DNA from: Anisakis pegreffii
Taxonomy: Eukaryota; Nematoda; Chromadorea; Rhabditida; Anisakidae
Direction of reading: 5' to 3'
Assembly (NCBI GenBank): GCA_035041965.1
Contig: JAPYMA010003055.1
Location: 1-64,000 of the forward strand
Length of the DNA: 64,000 bases
Numbering within the stretch: the first letter of the stretch is position 1; each line of letters opens with the position of its first letter. The notes under the pieces are model-generated. The model was given only the letters and a program-made list of their open reading frames with translations. It was not told where the DNA came from and did no database searches. The position numbers were made by a program, and so were the translations under genes. Shown here piece after piece: positions 12,466 to 27,100 of this stretch.

Positions 12466-15400
12466 TTCAAGTTCTTCCAATGTCATAGTGACACCTTCTT
12501 GAGAATAGTTTATTTTTGATAGAATCGGTTAGCATACATTAATGATCTGTTTATTCATAGTCTTATGACAATTTCTTGAAATGCAGGATTATTCTCGCTT
12601 CGTATTGTCTTTTCGTGGATCTGTTCACTCTTACAGTTAGTAGGGGACGAACTGTGGTTGAGCATGATCCATGAGTCGGTAGTAGTCTTATATGGGATTG
12701 ATAATTTTCATTCATGTTTCCTCGATGCTCATATGAGACTTCTTGTCGGTTTTCTTTTGAAAAGACTGATCGTATTTCAGCGCTTCTTCACACTCATGAT
12801 TGAAATCCATCGATTTCGGATGCGCTTACCGCACTACTTCCCCCATCCAGAACATCGTTCTGAACTGCATTTTGTTCTAATCTGTGCCTTGATGAATGAT
12901 GATATCTTATTCCATAATGATATCAGATGCATATCTTGTAGTTCCATTTGCAAACATTTAATGTGAATTTTGTTCGGATCTGTTAATGACACCCATTTCC
13001 AAGGTGTTCCATCGATGTGATGCATATCACGTTGAAGGCGTCTCGAGAATGTCTGATGGTAATTTGCTATCCTAAATCATTCGTGTTAATAGTTTCATAA
13101 TTTATTCACATTGTTCACTTCATGCAAATAATCCATTGATTATGAATGCAATTTTATTGATTAGCATAGCATTGTAATTGCAAAACGTAATGTAGTACGT
13201 TTTTGTGTGTGACGAGGAAGAAAATTGTCCGGTAAACGATAACGGTCTTATCTATCATCTGATTTCGATCATTATACCATAAGATCGGTGAGCAATAATA
13301 GCCTTGATTGATATTTTATCTGTGTTATCAGCATCACATCACTCTTAACGATCACTTGTTTTTTGATCTCTTTTTCTTCCATAAATCCCACCAAAAATGG
13401 TCATAGTTTTTTACTGCTTAACGCATGTGATTCCTTTTTCACTAATATCATTCATTATCACAGCAGTTGGTTTCACATCGGCAAAAAATCGTTCACGTAA
13501 TAGATGCAATGGACTTTATGAATTGTTAGTCTTTTTAAGCTTACAATTTGCTTTTAAAGAAATGCTGATTTGTGTTGTTGTTAGCGGTCGATATGCAGTT
13601 TTCAGCAACATTGGATTGGATGAATCATTTTGTCATTTTTTATTGGATGAATCAGGCATTTAATTTTAGCTTTCAGCTTGAACGATTGGCTGTTAATATT
13701 TTGGAGTATTTTTGTTGTAATGATAATTTCAAGTTTTCCTCACTCATGACACAAAAATTCATATATTGGAAACTCTAAAGTCGTTCGGGAAAACTGCGTG
13801 TTAAGAAATTCAAAAATTGATCCAATTTCTCAATAGATGCTGTCGAGTGGATTGAGTGATGAAGAAATATTCTTACTTTATGCGATATCTGATCATTTAA
13901 TGATGCTTGTTGGCCAGGCCGAAGTTTGAACTGACGAATGCAGATCACATTAAGCACCGATGGGTTTGCTCAACTCGAATATTTTGATGTATGAAATTTG
14001 TTTTCAAGATTTATGCAGTTCACGTGTTCAGTGGCTTTGCTGGTTTTGATAACAGAGTGTGTTACGCTTGCAACAACTGATCCCTTATGCTTCGTACCAT
14101 TCCAAATGTTTTTTTTCCATTAATGAATAATTTTCTGATGACTCTTCACTTGGATAATTCAATTATCACAATGATTGCGTCAGCAATTTACTCACTTCTG
14201 CTTTATCAACCACTTCATTCAAATGAGTCACGCCAGTGTCTTAAATGTAGATTCATGCCTTGGTCACTGTCTGGTTGAGCTTACGATTAGGGTTTGAACT
14301 TAGGCGGTAGTCACGATAAGTTCTTGGCTGAGAGGAGTGCGGAAATTCTTTGCATAATGCAAAAATTCTTCATTATTTTACAAGATATTGTGCATATGTT
14401 GTACAATCGTTTTGAGCTTTTCATTTTTGAACTCTGAACAATTTTCGATATGAACGAAAGTGTAGTTATGGTTGGCGAGCGAGACTTCTTGTGTCGTTAC
14501 GATATGCGATTGTTACTGAATGTGTTTTTTTCAGTTGATAGCATCAAAAACCATAGCATTTTTTTGACATGTTCTTAATGTGGTGACATCTTCCTTCGTC
14601 GAACTTTGTATGATATTCCGGTGCAGTGCTTATCTGTTTATCTCGATTACAGTTTACGCGCAATTCATTCACTGAGGACGGTTTATGTTATTAGTATTAT
14701 TATTATTGCTATTCTATAATACTTTTTTTAACCGTCCATCCTATTACTAGTGTTAATGGTTATTCTCTGTATTAACTAAGTTTGTGCTATTACAATGGTT
14801 ACCGCCGTCAAACCAGTACTGTTGATTCAACATTCTTATTGGTGTTCTATAATTGTTGCCCAATAAGATTCCAAATGACTGATCTGTTCTTTCTGAATTG
14901 ATTGCTGGTGTTGATTGGAAATCGATCAGTCAACAACAACAAAAAAATCTGAACAGCAAACAAGAAAGTTATTGTTGAATCGTTGAATACAACAAAAACG
15001 AGTTGATTAAACGGAAATCGAATCGAAATCAAACTGAATCGATCGCATTCGAACGTCACCAATCATCGCACATCCATCCGCATTGCTGCTAGCTGTTTGT
15101 TGGGATGATGAATGAGCATCATGCGGTTCGGCAGTTCGGTGTTGCTGATTGCAATCGGAAAAGGTATCGTACGAGCAACAAAATGTTCGTTTTCTTCAAC
15201 TTTCTAACTCCCATTTTGATTTGAAAGTTATTGACATTTTTGTAACTTCATTCACCATTTTTCGGCATTTTTTAAAATTAAAAGCAATTTTTTACGATCA
15301 TCCATTCAGTCATTATAAACACTGGAGAGAAGCAACTAACTCCATTCGTATCGTTTTGAGAGTTACTCTTGGTGGCTTTCCCATCTGATTCCATGCATTT

Positions 15401-18400
15401 CCATAGGTTTTAAAGTGTGAAAAGAATTTCATTCACAGTTCGGAAATTTTCTCCGTTTCATAATTGTTTCATTAAGTCTGTCTGAAATTGTTCCGACATA
15501 TCGCATTGTTTTGTCTTCAAAGATCTTCTTCTCTTCATGATTGCATTCAATGACAATCAAACAGAGCGGTTTTTCTCTCGAAATGTCACAGTTGATTTAT
15601 ACAGTTATCTAAGTTCAAACCACTGTAGTTTTGTCGTTCTCATACACACTTGATTGCCAAACAGTGTTGACATTGTTTTTTATTCGTGTAATACCATTCG
15701 CAATTTTCTTATTCACCATTGTATCGGTTTACTTTCATTTCGAGAAATTTGGTGTTGTTCAGTAAAGAATTCAGACAAGATTCAGTTCTTTCGTTGAACT
15801 TTTGCAAACTTCTGTACTTCTTCAAGGACTCCTTTTGTATCAGTGATAATTTTGCTGGCCTGATCCATCACGAATTGATTCAGCTTAAGCGTAAAATTTT
15901 ATTTGATTGCATTCCTTACAGTCTCATTCGAGCGGACCTTCGAACGTGCGTTATTTTACTTTTCAAAAATTTGAGAAGGTATTTCTGCATAAACCTTTAG
16001 GTGGCGCTTAAAAATAATTGAATATTCAGATAGAGTGTGCTTCAACTTTGCATTGTGCGAAATCGAACGCATCTTTCACGAACGAAATTGGCCGTCAGAT
16101 AGTTACGGTGAAAGTGGTGTTTGTTCGTCTTAGTGATGCTATTCATCGTGCAATGAATTAACGAATAAATCAACCAAATAATTAAGTGAATGATTTGTGT
16201 TTCCATACTGAAATTGATTAATGAAATCATTGTTCGCGTTCGTTCATTCGTTATTGTCCATTCCATGCAGTGTTCATTTGTTCTCATCAGTGCATCACTC
16301 TATCACATCATCAAGTATTTTAATTCTGTACGAACACTCTACACAACCAGAACTCGTCATCTGAACATTGTTCAATTTCAATGAAAAGCGTTCCGTGTAA
16401 AAGATCGTTCCGAATCGATTCGTGACAATAACGCCCATATGAAAATGTCACATCAGCGCAAATTTTGATTTGTTATATAAGTGTAGAAGTGCCTGAAGGT
16501 TGTGCGGTTACCCATACATTTATGCATTCATTACCTTAGGATGTGTTGTTTATTCTAGTTGCGAAACAGATCAAAATTTCCTTCATTGTCACCTTTTTAT
16601 ACGAAGAACGTTCGCTTAGCTTCATTCATCTGTTTTTATCTTTGCGTCATTTCACTGCTTATTGTTAGCTTCAACAATCGCTATATTGTGAATATTTGTG
16701 GATTTGCAAACTGCTGTTAGAATCTGTATTGTTACTTCGAAACCACGGTTTGTGGTATCGAATAAAGCATAATTTGTGACCGACAAAGTCTGCAGTATTA
16801 TACTCGGCTGAGTATCTTGAGGCAGGAAATTGAGAGTTGTATTGTTAGGTAAAGTTGAATATATGTTCACTAAAGAATCGTCGATGAGCTGGAATGTAGT
16901 GCAGTGTGAACATGTGTATGGTGGTGGGGGGATGTTACGGTGAAAGAAAGTGGAAAAACAGCTGACATGGGTTGATTTTTTGGTTGTGTCTTTTTTTTTG
17001 AAGTTAGAGTACCACTTGCAATTGGAAAAGTTAGTTAATGTTTGATTGATCGATTGATAACGATTGAGTTGTGTATAATTGGTAGTTCAGGGAGAGAATT
17101 GCCTATGTTATTGATTGATACACAGTTGTTTTTTGGTTTTTTTCGGTTCGGTAGTTGTTATTTGCAGTGTGGTGGAGCATTTGTTTGCTTGATTATTGTG
17201 GATAGGTTATGTGGTAGCATAGGAATGAACACCGAGTGGTGATAGGCGTTCGTTATCGTTTCGTGAACGATGTGAACGAAAACGGAATTTTTCTTGAATG
17301 CTGAACGCTTCGTTTTATTGCTGTGTACGCTTATCAGGAGTCGCTAGTGTACGGACGCGCTTGTTTCAGTGTTCCGTTCGTGTGACGATCATTTTGTTGA
17401 AACACTCGCGATTGCGATTCTTTTTCCTCCTGGCTGCAAAGTCCTCTCTGAGCACTCAGCGCTTATTTCTTTGAATTGTTTGCAATCGTGGTCTTAATTC
17501 TCGCTTCCGGGTAAATCCTTCGTCGGTGAGCGCAAAAAATTTGATTTCATTTGAAATCGAATAGTGGTTTAAATATCATTCATGTGTTGAAAGAGTTGTA
17601 CAGTCATGATGAGTTTGAAGCAGAGTTTGCACAGTTTTTTCGTTGTTAAATCATGAGGATTAAGAATTTTTTCTGGTACAATGAATGCGTGATGTGAGGC
17701 TTCATTGCGTCATTCGCAATTGTATTGAATATGTTTTTTTCTTGAACGAAAGGGGTTTGTTGATTTTTTATGTAAATGAATGAAACGGATTAGAATCCTC
17801 ACAGTTATCTTAATCATCATTTTTGAAGATATAGTGCAACATGTGCAATAATATGATGATGCGTTAATCTTAATTGATACCCTTGATGTCTTTGATCAAT
17901 ACACATCAAAAATGATTGATGCGAATTAATGCTTGCAAATGGAACATTCGTGAACGTACGGCGACGTTTCATTAAGTTGGCATCCGCAATTCTATTGAAT
18001 ATTCTTTGTGCTATTCCCACTATTTCATATGCAGTCAATTTTAACGATGCAAAAGCTCCGCTTGAAAGACTCATTCACTCATCAAAGACTCATCGACTCG
18101 TTAAAAACTTTATACGACAATTCATCTTCTTTTCTGAGGAATTGTTAAACTTTAACGTGTCGCTTCTATTTATTATCCCTCGTGAATTTGTTTGTTGCTC
18201 TCTCCTTGTAGAAAAGTTTCAAAAATCGAGCAAAAAGCTGATAAACTTCTCGGGTTTCGTTTTAGAATATCTGCGAACATTCCTTACGCATACTTATTTT
18301 TTGCTGTATTGGAAAATCCATTCATTTAGTATTTATTAGGTATAGAAACAAAAAACCTTGTGGGAAAATATTCTCATTCCTGTTCAAAGGAAATGCTCTT

Positions 18401-19175
18401 TTGGATTCTATTTATGATTGATATTCTTTTTTTTCGAGGATGAACGAAATTTCCCTTCGGAATATGTTCTCGTTCAGAGATCATCACATTAGTTCTTTAA
18501 AAATGATCGATCAGTCCTCTGGTGAATTCGTTTTTAATGCGAATTCAATCTATTGAAACGAATGAAACGATTATTTTTGAACGAAATCGAAATAATGATT
18601 CATCCTCAGAAATTGACGTTTTGTTCCTGAATATTCTTCATTCACAACTACATATGATCGATTCAGCGCGGAAGAGAGCTAGCAAGCACTTCGTTGAAAC
18701 AGTCACGTCGAACTGATGAGTGATCTTTGCTCGTTCCAGCATTGCATCCTTCTCACTGTTGCACTGAAATTCTCTGGGCACATTTTAAAATCACAACAAG
18801 TAGCTTTGTCTTATGCATTCGCATTTAAGTAGCGTGTACCATCGATGCAGAACTCGCATTTTTGTCACACTCCTGAATGTTGACTGATCAATATTTCGGA
18901 ATCGAGTAGATTGTGTATTCGTTCCTCATCACTCACCAACGAATTTCCGCTCAATTCTTCAGAAGTTAGTTCTCGTCACTGCAAAATATTGTTATCCCTG
19001 TTGAGATGCTTGAATTGTTGTAAGATATTCGCACCACTTTTGTACTTTTATAATCATCTCCAAGTAATTAGTGCAGTATTGTTGTGTTGGCGTTTAACCT
19101 GTTGTGTTTAATGCAACAATCTGTTGTGTTCCACTTGTTCACGCAGATATCATGTTATGATAAGAACAGGATCAG

Positions 19176-19510
19176 AAATTATTATGATAATGGAACAGAT
19201 CTGTTTTTGAATGTTTGGATAGCCTAGTTTGTGCAAATGATGTCATGTTGGACGTTTCGGAAAGGATGATTCAGAAGTGAACGTAAAAAAGAAGTATTAT
19301 AAAGTATTATCAAAAGGAGTGTTATCAATAGAGGGAGTATTATCAAAATTGTTGTCGAAATTATAGTTATAGTAGAATTAAAAGTTATTATGATAACGTT
19401 ACAGATCAGTTTTTGATGTTTACGATAGCCTGATTTGTGCAAATGATGACAGATTGAGCGTTACGGAATAGAAGCTTCAAAAGTAAATGTTGAGAAGAAA
19501 GAGTATTATC
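19176..19510. repeat. Diverged direct duplication of ~125 bp
   Basis: The segment from about 19,176 to 19,300 is repeated, diverged, from about 19,382 to 19,510. Shared blocks include ATTATGATAA, ACAGATC, GATAGCCT, TTTGTGCAAATGATG and AGTATTAT in the same order. The spacer carries shorter repeats of the type AGTATTATCAAA. The region is non-coding, and its period is about 205 bp. Confidence 0.75.
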
Positions 19511-20984
19511 AATGTTATTATCCGTGGTGTTTTTCCTGCTGACAGTTCGCTTGTTATTACTGATAGTCATTTGGTTACTATTAATATTATCGTTAATTCT
19601 TTTATGAGCACCTTTAATATGTTACTTTACTACTGAAAATGAAACACTGCACTACAGCGATGTGCTCCGATTATTATTAATTGGCTCAATTGTCAAAAAA
19701 TTATCATCTACATTTGCACGGCTATTGTTTAGCACTTCGATTTTTCGCGACTGAAAAAGCATTTAGCAAATAGTGATCACTAAATAAAATCTGAAAGTAC
19801 CAATGATTTTATCTGCACATTCCCAATTATAGTATAAAGAGTTAAAATAAGCAGCATTAATGATGGCGTTTCGATGCAACATTTTCATCGTTATCTTCGA
19901 ATTTCTTTAATTTTCTATTTATGTAAGGTGGACAGCACCTCGATTAGGTGATGAATATTAACCTAAAAAGAGCTTAATTCTTTCTTCGTTGATCAGAACG
20001 TGAATCGTGAGCAGTTAATATTTGTTCATTATTCTGCAAGCTTCACAGATTTTGCTGAATGTAAGCTTTTTCCATGTGCTGCTCAGTCTGTGGTTTAGCG
20101 CAAGTTGGATTTTCAATTGCCTCAGATACGTTTTTAATTAATCCGTTGATTGAAGATCCGCCAGATATTTGCTAGTTCTTTACGTCCTAATCTTCATTCT
20201 TGTATTAGGTGAATTTCTGCTGTAGTTAATATCTTCCGTTATTGCTTGATGTGCTGTTCGGTCGCCTAAAACGTTTTTCTTTTGAACAAGCAACATTTGC
20301 ATCCGTTTTGCAATATTATCCATCCAGTGATTTGAACTCGTCTCATTTGGTTTTTTAAATTGAGTTTTTCTGATATGTGAGATTGCAAGAAGCCAACACC
20401 GCAGATTGAGTGCGCTGGAATCACTTTTTACTTCCTCAAGAGTGCTTATACTTTCTGACTAATGAAACTTTTGGTTTCGATTTTTTTTCTCATTTCAGTT
20501 CCATCGCCATATTTTTCGCTCTCATATTCAGCTCTCGCTAATGATATGTCTTGAAGCCATATGAATTAATTGCTTCCCCTATACCCGTAATCAGTTGAAG
20601 ATCTTACCGATATATAAGAGCTTCCTCTCTCAATATAAGTGCAATGCTTATCTCTGAATGAATTAGGCTTCAGAAGCATAATGGATATGTCGCGATTGCT
20701 TTTAACTGTGCATTTATTCCCTCCAGTCATCCCGATTTCTATAAAAACAGTTCCTTGTCGAGGTGTTCCCCTGAGGTAAAATTCATTACTCCCAATCTTT
20801 TCAATAGGTCGAACTGCAAACTTCCTGAGATTAATGTACCGTAATCTCAAGAACTTCGTACAAATCTCTTTTTGAGAAGCTATGTGGTGGTGGGGTTTGT
20901 GCGATATATCCATGCGTTTATTGATCACATTCATTGATTTCTGTACGCCGTCATTCAGAAATTAATGTGCTCATATGACTTCAG

Positions 20985-21175
20985 AAACCTGGATCGACGT
21001 CGCGAAACGTCTCGGTATGCGGCGCGTGATCGTCGTGGGAAGGAGGCGAACATTTTCACACACCTCAAAGAAGTGGTGCCGATAGTGGAAGAAGCCACTG
21101 TAACCCATGTGGATCGTATTGCTTTATTACGTGTTGCATCGACCATGTTTCGATTACGAAAACATGCCTCTAAAC
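20985..21175 (+). CDS. hif-1: hif-1 exon: bHLH DNA-binding and dimerisation domain
   Basis: The exon encodes the basic region ([20 protein letters not shown]) followed by helix-loop-helix sequence with [20 protein letters not shown]. The conserved arginines of the basic region contact the RCGTG half-site in HIF proteins. Two acceptors are possible: TGACTTCAG ending at 20,984, or CATTCAG ending at 20,958, which would add KLMCSYDF in frame. An ATG at 20,965 could also serve as a start. The exon ends at AAAC|GTTCG in phase 1. Confidence 0.92.
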
Positions 21176-24100
21176 GTTCGTTTAATTTCATTCTTTTTTT
21201 TTAAATTCTACAGTTGTTGTTATTTCCAAGTTTATATTCTTGACATTCATGACCTTTTTTGCAATCGTTGACAATATGTATTCATTAAGTGCTCTTACAC
21301 TTCATTTCTATCCTCGTCTCTTCATGTTTTTTTTGTTTGAATGTATGGATGGCCAGGACTGTCAAGCTAAACTTTACATCAGTGAGTTCGATGCTGTTTC
21401 TATACTTTCTCATATGATCCGTTTTGAGCGCGCGTTCCATCAGATTAAGGAATTATCAATTACTTCAATTCTCTTTCTTAGTTGATACTTATACAGGTAA
21501 AAGTTATCATCTACTAGGAAAAAAAGCCAAATTCTAGAATTTGATTCCTAACTTGTAGCAATATTTTGTTCGAAGTGTCAACGGCTCAGTGTATCATTCG
21601 TTTTCGTGCATGTCCACATAATTGTTGCTGTTTGATGATGCATCACCGCAATGTTTCCGTCCGACAACTTTTTATTGATAATATCTTTAGAAAATGATCT
21701 TCGCAAGGAAATTTGATTTGATTTATGATCAATATAGTCTTTTCGTATGACACGATTCATTGAAGGTTCATGGTTTGTTGAAACTTTTATGTTTTGAATT
21801 TTCAATTCAATTCTGGTGTTTTTCAAAACTTGATTGATCAGCTGAAATGGTCGTTATCATTGTGAATATAATTTTTCTAAACCGTAGACAGGAATCATAT
21901 TGAACCGGTTGGTTTTTTTCAGTTCTACACATCACATGTAACCTTGAAAACTGATCATGTGAGAGTAAAGTTTCACGATCCGTTGAGGAGAAAAATTATG
22001 AAGTTAAATTTCTCTTTTATTTGGGGAACCTTCTTATATTTTTCGCAGAAAAATTTTTCACCGCATGCGATTTTGTGAAAAAAAAAACTTATAGCTTATA
22101 TCATTGTTTCTTTTTTCAACTTGCATTTCAGAATATTTCAGAATCCATTTTTGAATCGTAATATCATTCTCTCTTTCTCGTCATTCCTGGTTTGATGCTG
22201 CTTTGAACTGACAGTTTTCCTTCATTTGTATTTAGCTGGTGAAGAGACTCGTTATAGATGTTTGTTTATTAGTTATTCCCAAAGTTCCTCTCCTTTGCGA
22301 AAGGTATCGAATAATGATAATTAGAGAAGAATATTTTTCGGCATCAGTCAGTAGAATTTCCAGCTTTCGATTAATTAACTCTTTGATGAGTGAAGACGGA
22401 AACTCGGTAAATAACGGTTAGCAAAAACTAAGCAATATTCAATTGAACGATATCATTGAGTTGTTTATCAAATTGCAAAAATAGTTTTAAGGAAAAATAA
22501 GTTAATTCTTCGACAAAAAAAATTCTTCAGTAGTGAATCAACGTGATTATGTGCTAGGGATTTTGTATCTATCGCATTCATGGCTATTATTCTCACAATC
22601 AGTTCGTTATCAATTCATTTTTGACGTCAATAGTCAAGAAGCAGTTGCGTTGGGATAATATTGCTGATGTTTGGACATCATGGGAATGACTCAATCGACT
22701 GTTCTTTTGAATCATCGGTCGTGTATGATTCAGATTAGTGATGGCATCCGAACGAAATTGCACTCCGGTCGGATTCAATCGAATCTACTTTTCAACATTC
22801 CGACACTCGGAAGTCAGACCGAACTTGAAAATTGTTCAGTCGGAATTCGAATGTTAGAATTCCAATTCAAATTTTTCATGTGTCGATCGGATAGTTCAGA
22901 TTTGGTTTTTGCTATGGATCACAATTTTTGGAGAGTGAAATTCGATGGAATGTTCATTTAAGTTGTGAATCTGCAGAATCAATTCCATATTGAGTATAGC
23001 TGCTGAAATGGTCTGACCGGAAATAGCTTAGAAAGGGCATTTTTTGTTGCATTTCGTAGATGAACTTTCAATGAATCATCCTAACTGCTAGAAACTAAAG
23101 AAGCTTCCGAACCAAAGTCATTCAAGATATGTGTAGTTCCAGCAGATCGTTGAAGTTTGGGGAACCATGTCCCGAATGTAACTAGAAATCTCAGTAACAT
23201 TTCTTAACGCCATACATCTGAGTCAGTTAATCTCACTAACAGTGTTTTGTTCGTCCTATTCCAGTCAATTTGTCTGTTTGTCGGTTAAGTCTTCTCAAAC
23301 GTCTGAACGATCATTATTAATCGATTGCTGTGAATGGAATGTGGCTTTTGATGTCAGTAGAAAGTATCCTCAAGAGTGAGCATTAGAAGACGTTAGAACA
23401 ACGGTTCTGCTCTTTATTGCCTCGCGTATCGATTGATGTGATAAATTCTCCTTGCCACTTTTTCACTCTTAAGCAATTTATATTTGATGTTTTGCGGCGG
23501 CCATCCTTCATCGAACTTAGTCAACCACGATCTCTGCTTCACTAATTTTCGAAGGAGAGGGATCATTCGGAAGAATGGAACGAATAGTCGTCTAGTGAAA
23601 ACTTTGAGTGCATTTCGCAGATTGAGCTCATGAAAGACGGAAAAACATGCATGACATTTTTTCATGCAACTGTTGAAACGCAAGGAAAATGCTCGAAACA
23701 TATATTGTGATAATTAGATAGCTATAGATATGATCATGGATATGATTAATCGATGAGTTTGAATTATATCAGTGTATCAATAGGATGAAAAAGCATTGAT
23801 CGCATTTCGCAGGTTACATAAACAAAAAGTTTCTAAAAGGCTCACTTCCAAATCGTCAAATGCAAATCTTTTTTGACAACAAAATTCCATGATGTGTTGC
23901 CCACTTAAGTAAGTACATTTTGGGTGCAGTGCGGCATTAACTGTTTTTCGATCTCTTCTGGTGCTTCGAAGTTTGATGTTCGGACAGTACGTTTCCAATG
24001 ACGAATGACGAATTGCTACAGTAAATACTTTGCTACAATAAATACTAAAACAACAAATACTTTGCTACAATAAATACTAAAACAACAAATACTTTGCTAC

Positions 24101-27100
24101 AACAAAAACTACAACAATAAATACTTTTCTTGATCGATAAGTCATTTTTGTTGATATCGAAGGGTGTAACCCAAAGGGGCGAGCATTTAGCATCAATCAT
24201 CGGCCTGAACCGTCGTGCCAGGTTACCTGCGGCGAAAATTCATTGAGCTTCTTTTTCTTTTTTAATCCAGCTAGACATGATTTCATCACATTATTTCTAT
24301 TGGAATTAATCTCTGGCTTGGAGTTAGGTATAGGCTGATCAGTGCAATCAATACTTTCGTTACACTGGCATAGTTAGGAACGGTGTTGATACCGTGTTCC
24401 GGAGCCAACATTGTTGACGAACTTGATTTCTCTTCCGATCGCCACTTCCGATATTGAACAAAAGATTCTAATTCTACAACTGAGAAATCACTCTTATTGT
24501 GAAACCTATCACTAGCTGTTAAGAGTGTTCCTCTCATCCGTCAACCTGCGATGTTTTATTTACTCACTTCTTAAATTGTTTCAGTTTTGAAGACGAACCT
24601 TTGTGAGGAACGATCCGGATTGTGGGCAGAAGCCACACTGCTGGAAAGCTTAGATGGTTTTGTAGCGATAGTTGATTCAGATGGTGTGATACTCTACGTT
24701 ACCGAAAGTGTTTCAATATACCTCGGCCTTACACAGGTTTGTTTCCTCGGAACAACTTTCTAGCAACAAGTTTTTCACCATCGACAAACGATGGACAGAA
24801 AAATTTCAATCGTAATCCATCATCTGTGATACAAAGTATCACACAGACGCACTAATACAACAACATCAGTGGTTCTCAGGCCCAGCATCTGCATTTTAAG
24901 GGGGAGTAAATAAGACTGGCTAGAAGTAATCAACAACAAGAAACGTATGAAGGAGTAATTCGCTATCCAAAAAAAAACGAGCAATGAGATGATCGTATTT
25001 CTGTGAAAAACTGTTTTTATGCTTTGTTTTTTTGGTCAATAGAACGGAAACGACTGGCGCGTGAAAAAATAGTATCAGTTTAAATGTTTATGCTGATTCT
25101 ACTGCCTGTGTGGCGAATCATTTTTTGTTTTTTGTTCTGTTGCTGCACACAAGTGGAATAAGTTTAAGAAGTGTTTTGAAGAATGTGTGGTTGATTGTTG
25201 CTAACAAATGTTGCTGCTCGTGATTACGTGTAAGTATGCGTTGTACTGCGGATTGTTTTGTTGGACCTTGACCATTTAGCATACCATAACGTCTTATCAG
25301 TTTGATCATTCGTTCTCAATATGATCATGGTGTTTGATTGGTTTGTTGCAGTGCGGTTGAGCAGCACTGCAATCAAGCAGTCTTGATGCTTCTGGGTGGT
25401 GCCAAACGAATTGTTGAGGGAATGATCATTGCCTACCTGCGGAATTTACTATCTTCTCTGATGTTCAGCGTAAAATTGACAATTTGACATCAGATTCATA
25501 GATATAAAATGCATGCGAATATCACTGGCTTATTCATTGAGACATATGGTGGTAAATGTGAGAGAGGAGAGATTCAACATGTGGAGTTGTTGGGAAAGCA
25601 GTTCTTTGGTTACGTTGTGAATATTTATGATGTGATCACTGTATGATTCGTTTAAAAACGATGCAAATGTTGTGACATAAGTTATCATGTAAAGGAAAAA
25701 TTCCCTATAGTTTCATGTGAAGCGGTGAACTACGTGACGTGTGCTTTCTCATGAACGCGGAGAAATAAGAGAAAAGCAATATTTTCCACTATTGTCATGG
25801 ATGCAAGTGAGAAGTAGAAAAAATTGGAGAGCGGTGTTTGTGAAAAAAAAGATTTGAATCGAATAGGAATGGATTGTGAAACAATTTACCGCTTCAAATC
25901 TTACTCACATCAGATTCATTCGTGCGAGTATCTGGTAGTGCCGTACCGAATCAATCTGGTACGGGTGATTAGAGCAGTCTTCATAAAATGATCTTCCTAC
26001 GATCACGACACGAAATGTTCATAAGATGAAAATCGTGACTTAAGATGTTTAAAGATGATTGAAGTTATCATGCATCTCTCACTTGAATGGTTGCTGTAAT
26101 TCGCGTTACTGATAATCGTAAACTATCTTAAAAGCGTATCAGCGAAAGTGTGTATAAATCTAGGGGTGTTTTGGGATATCGTATGCATTTAAATTACTGT
26201 ACTGAGTCATCTCATGTGCGTAATTAAAAATCACGTCTTATTTTGTTTTGACGGAGGACTGGTAGTTTTGATTTTACGAAAATGTTTCATTGTTGCGCAT
26301 AGCATGAGTTTAAATCTATGAGTGTGTAATTGCTGCACTAAATAATGCGTTTACGAATTGGTTCTGATGTGGAAAGATAACGCTTTCAGTCGATAAATCA
26401 TTCCTTAAGGAAGCAGAAAAATGTCGAATATTTACTGAGTGCTCGGTTGCATGCTCGCTTCGTATGTTTCCTTTCATCAAAATGAAACAGTGTATTAGAT
26501 GAAAACTTCGTTAATGTGAACTGATAAAAATGATGGAGAATGTGAAATATGCACTCCATTCTTACGCAATAAGTATTAAGGTAGGGTAGATTGAATGATA
26601 ACTTATCAATGAGTATACATTGTCGATCATGGAATGGGAATGAGAATGGAACGTTTCGGCGCCGATGCATGTTCTTTTCGTAGGGTGCTTTGGATACATT
26701 ATTTTTGATAACAACCAAATTGATCAGATGATCAAGTGTTGATTGACAACGTTTGTGAAGATTCATTGTGAAACAAGTCAATATTACATGCAAAATGATC
26801 GTGTAAACAATTGAAATAAACTCCGAAATTCACATCAATCATATCGTTTGGTGTGAGACATTAACAAAACATCACATAATTAATCGAGAAGATAGGATCT
26901 GATGTATGAATTAAGATGGTTGAAGCATCAGATTTTCAACCATTTATTAACAGTATTCAGCTTGAAAGACCGTAAACATGGTATGCATGAGAAACAGTGG
27001 TAATGAAGAGCCAAACGTTTTCGTTCATTTCATGCACGATTCTTCCTTCAAATAAATGACTGTATGAGTCGCATTCGCATAGCACTGATTCCTTTGTAAA

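Larger units (their letters stand above)
1..20958. other. Long gene-poor stretch upstream of hif-1
   Basis: I see no convincing multi-exon gene in this 21-kb stretch apart from a putative exon at 981-1070. Open frames here are short (mostly under 100 codons), rich in Phe/Ser/Ile, and lack domain signatures or coherent splice partners. The region could contain the promoter and an unrecognised first exon of hif-1, because the bHLH exon at 20,985 opens with a splice acceptor rather than an obvious start codon. A locally GC-richer, CG-containing segment at about 17,230-17,560 is a plausible promoter or first-exon zone, but this is inference only. Repeats in the stretch are listed separately. Confidence 0.55.

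Noticed and set aside
17929..18339. 136-codon plus-strand frame with a hydrophobic N-terminal segment
   Set aside because: No recognisable domain, no splice or promoter support, and an opposing minus-strand frame (IVGIAQRIFNRIADANLMKR) is equally plausible; neither is convincing.
20566..20934. 122-codon minus-strand frame just upstream of the bHLH exon
   Set aside because: No domain or splice context; it sits in what is probably the hif-1 intron or 5' region.
24165..24235. GC-rich patch resembling an RNA gene fragment
   Set aside because: I could not fold or assign it to any RNA family by eye; left unannotated apart from the intron note.
26398..26793. 131-codon minus-strand frame in a hif-1 intron
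   Set aside because: Low-complexity His/Phe-rich translation, no motif or splice context.
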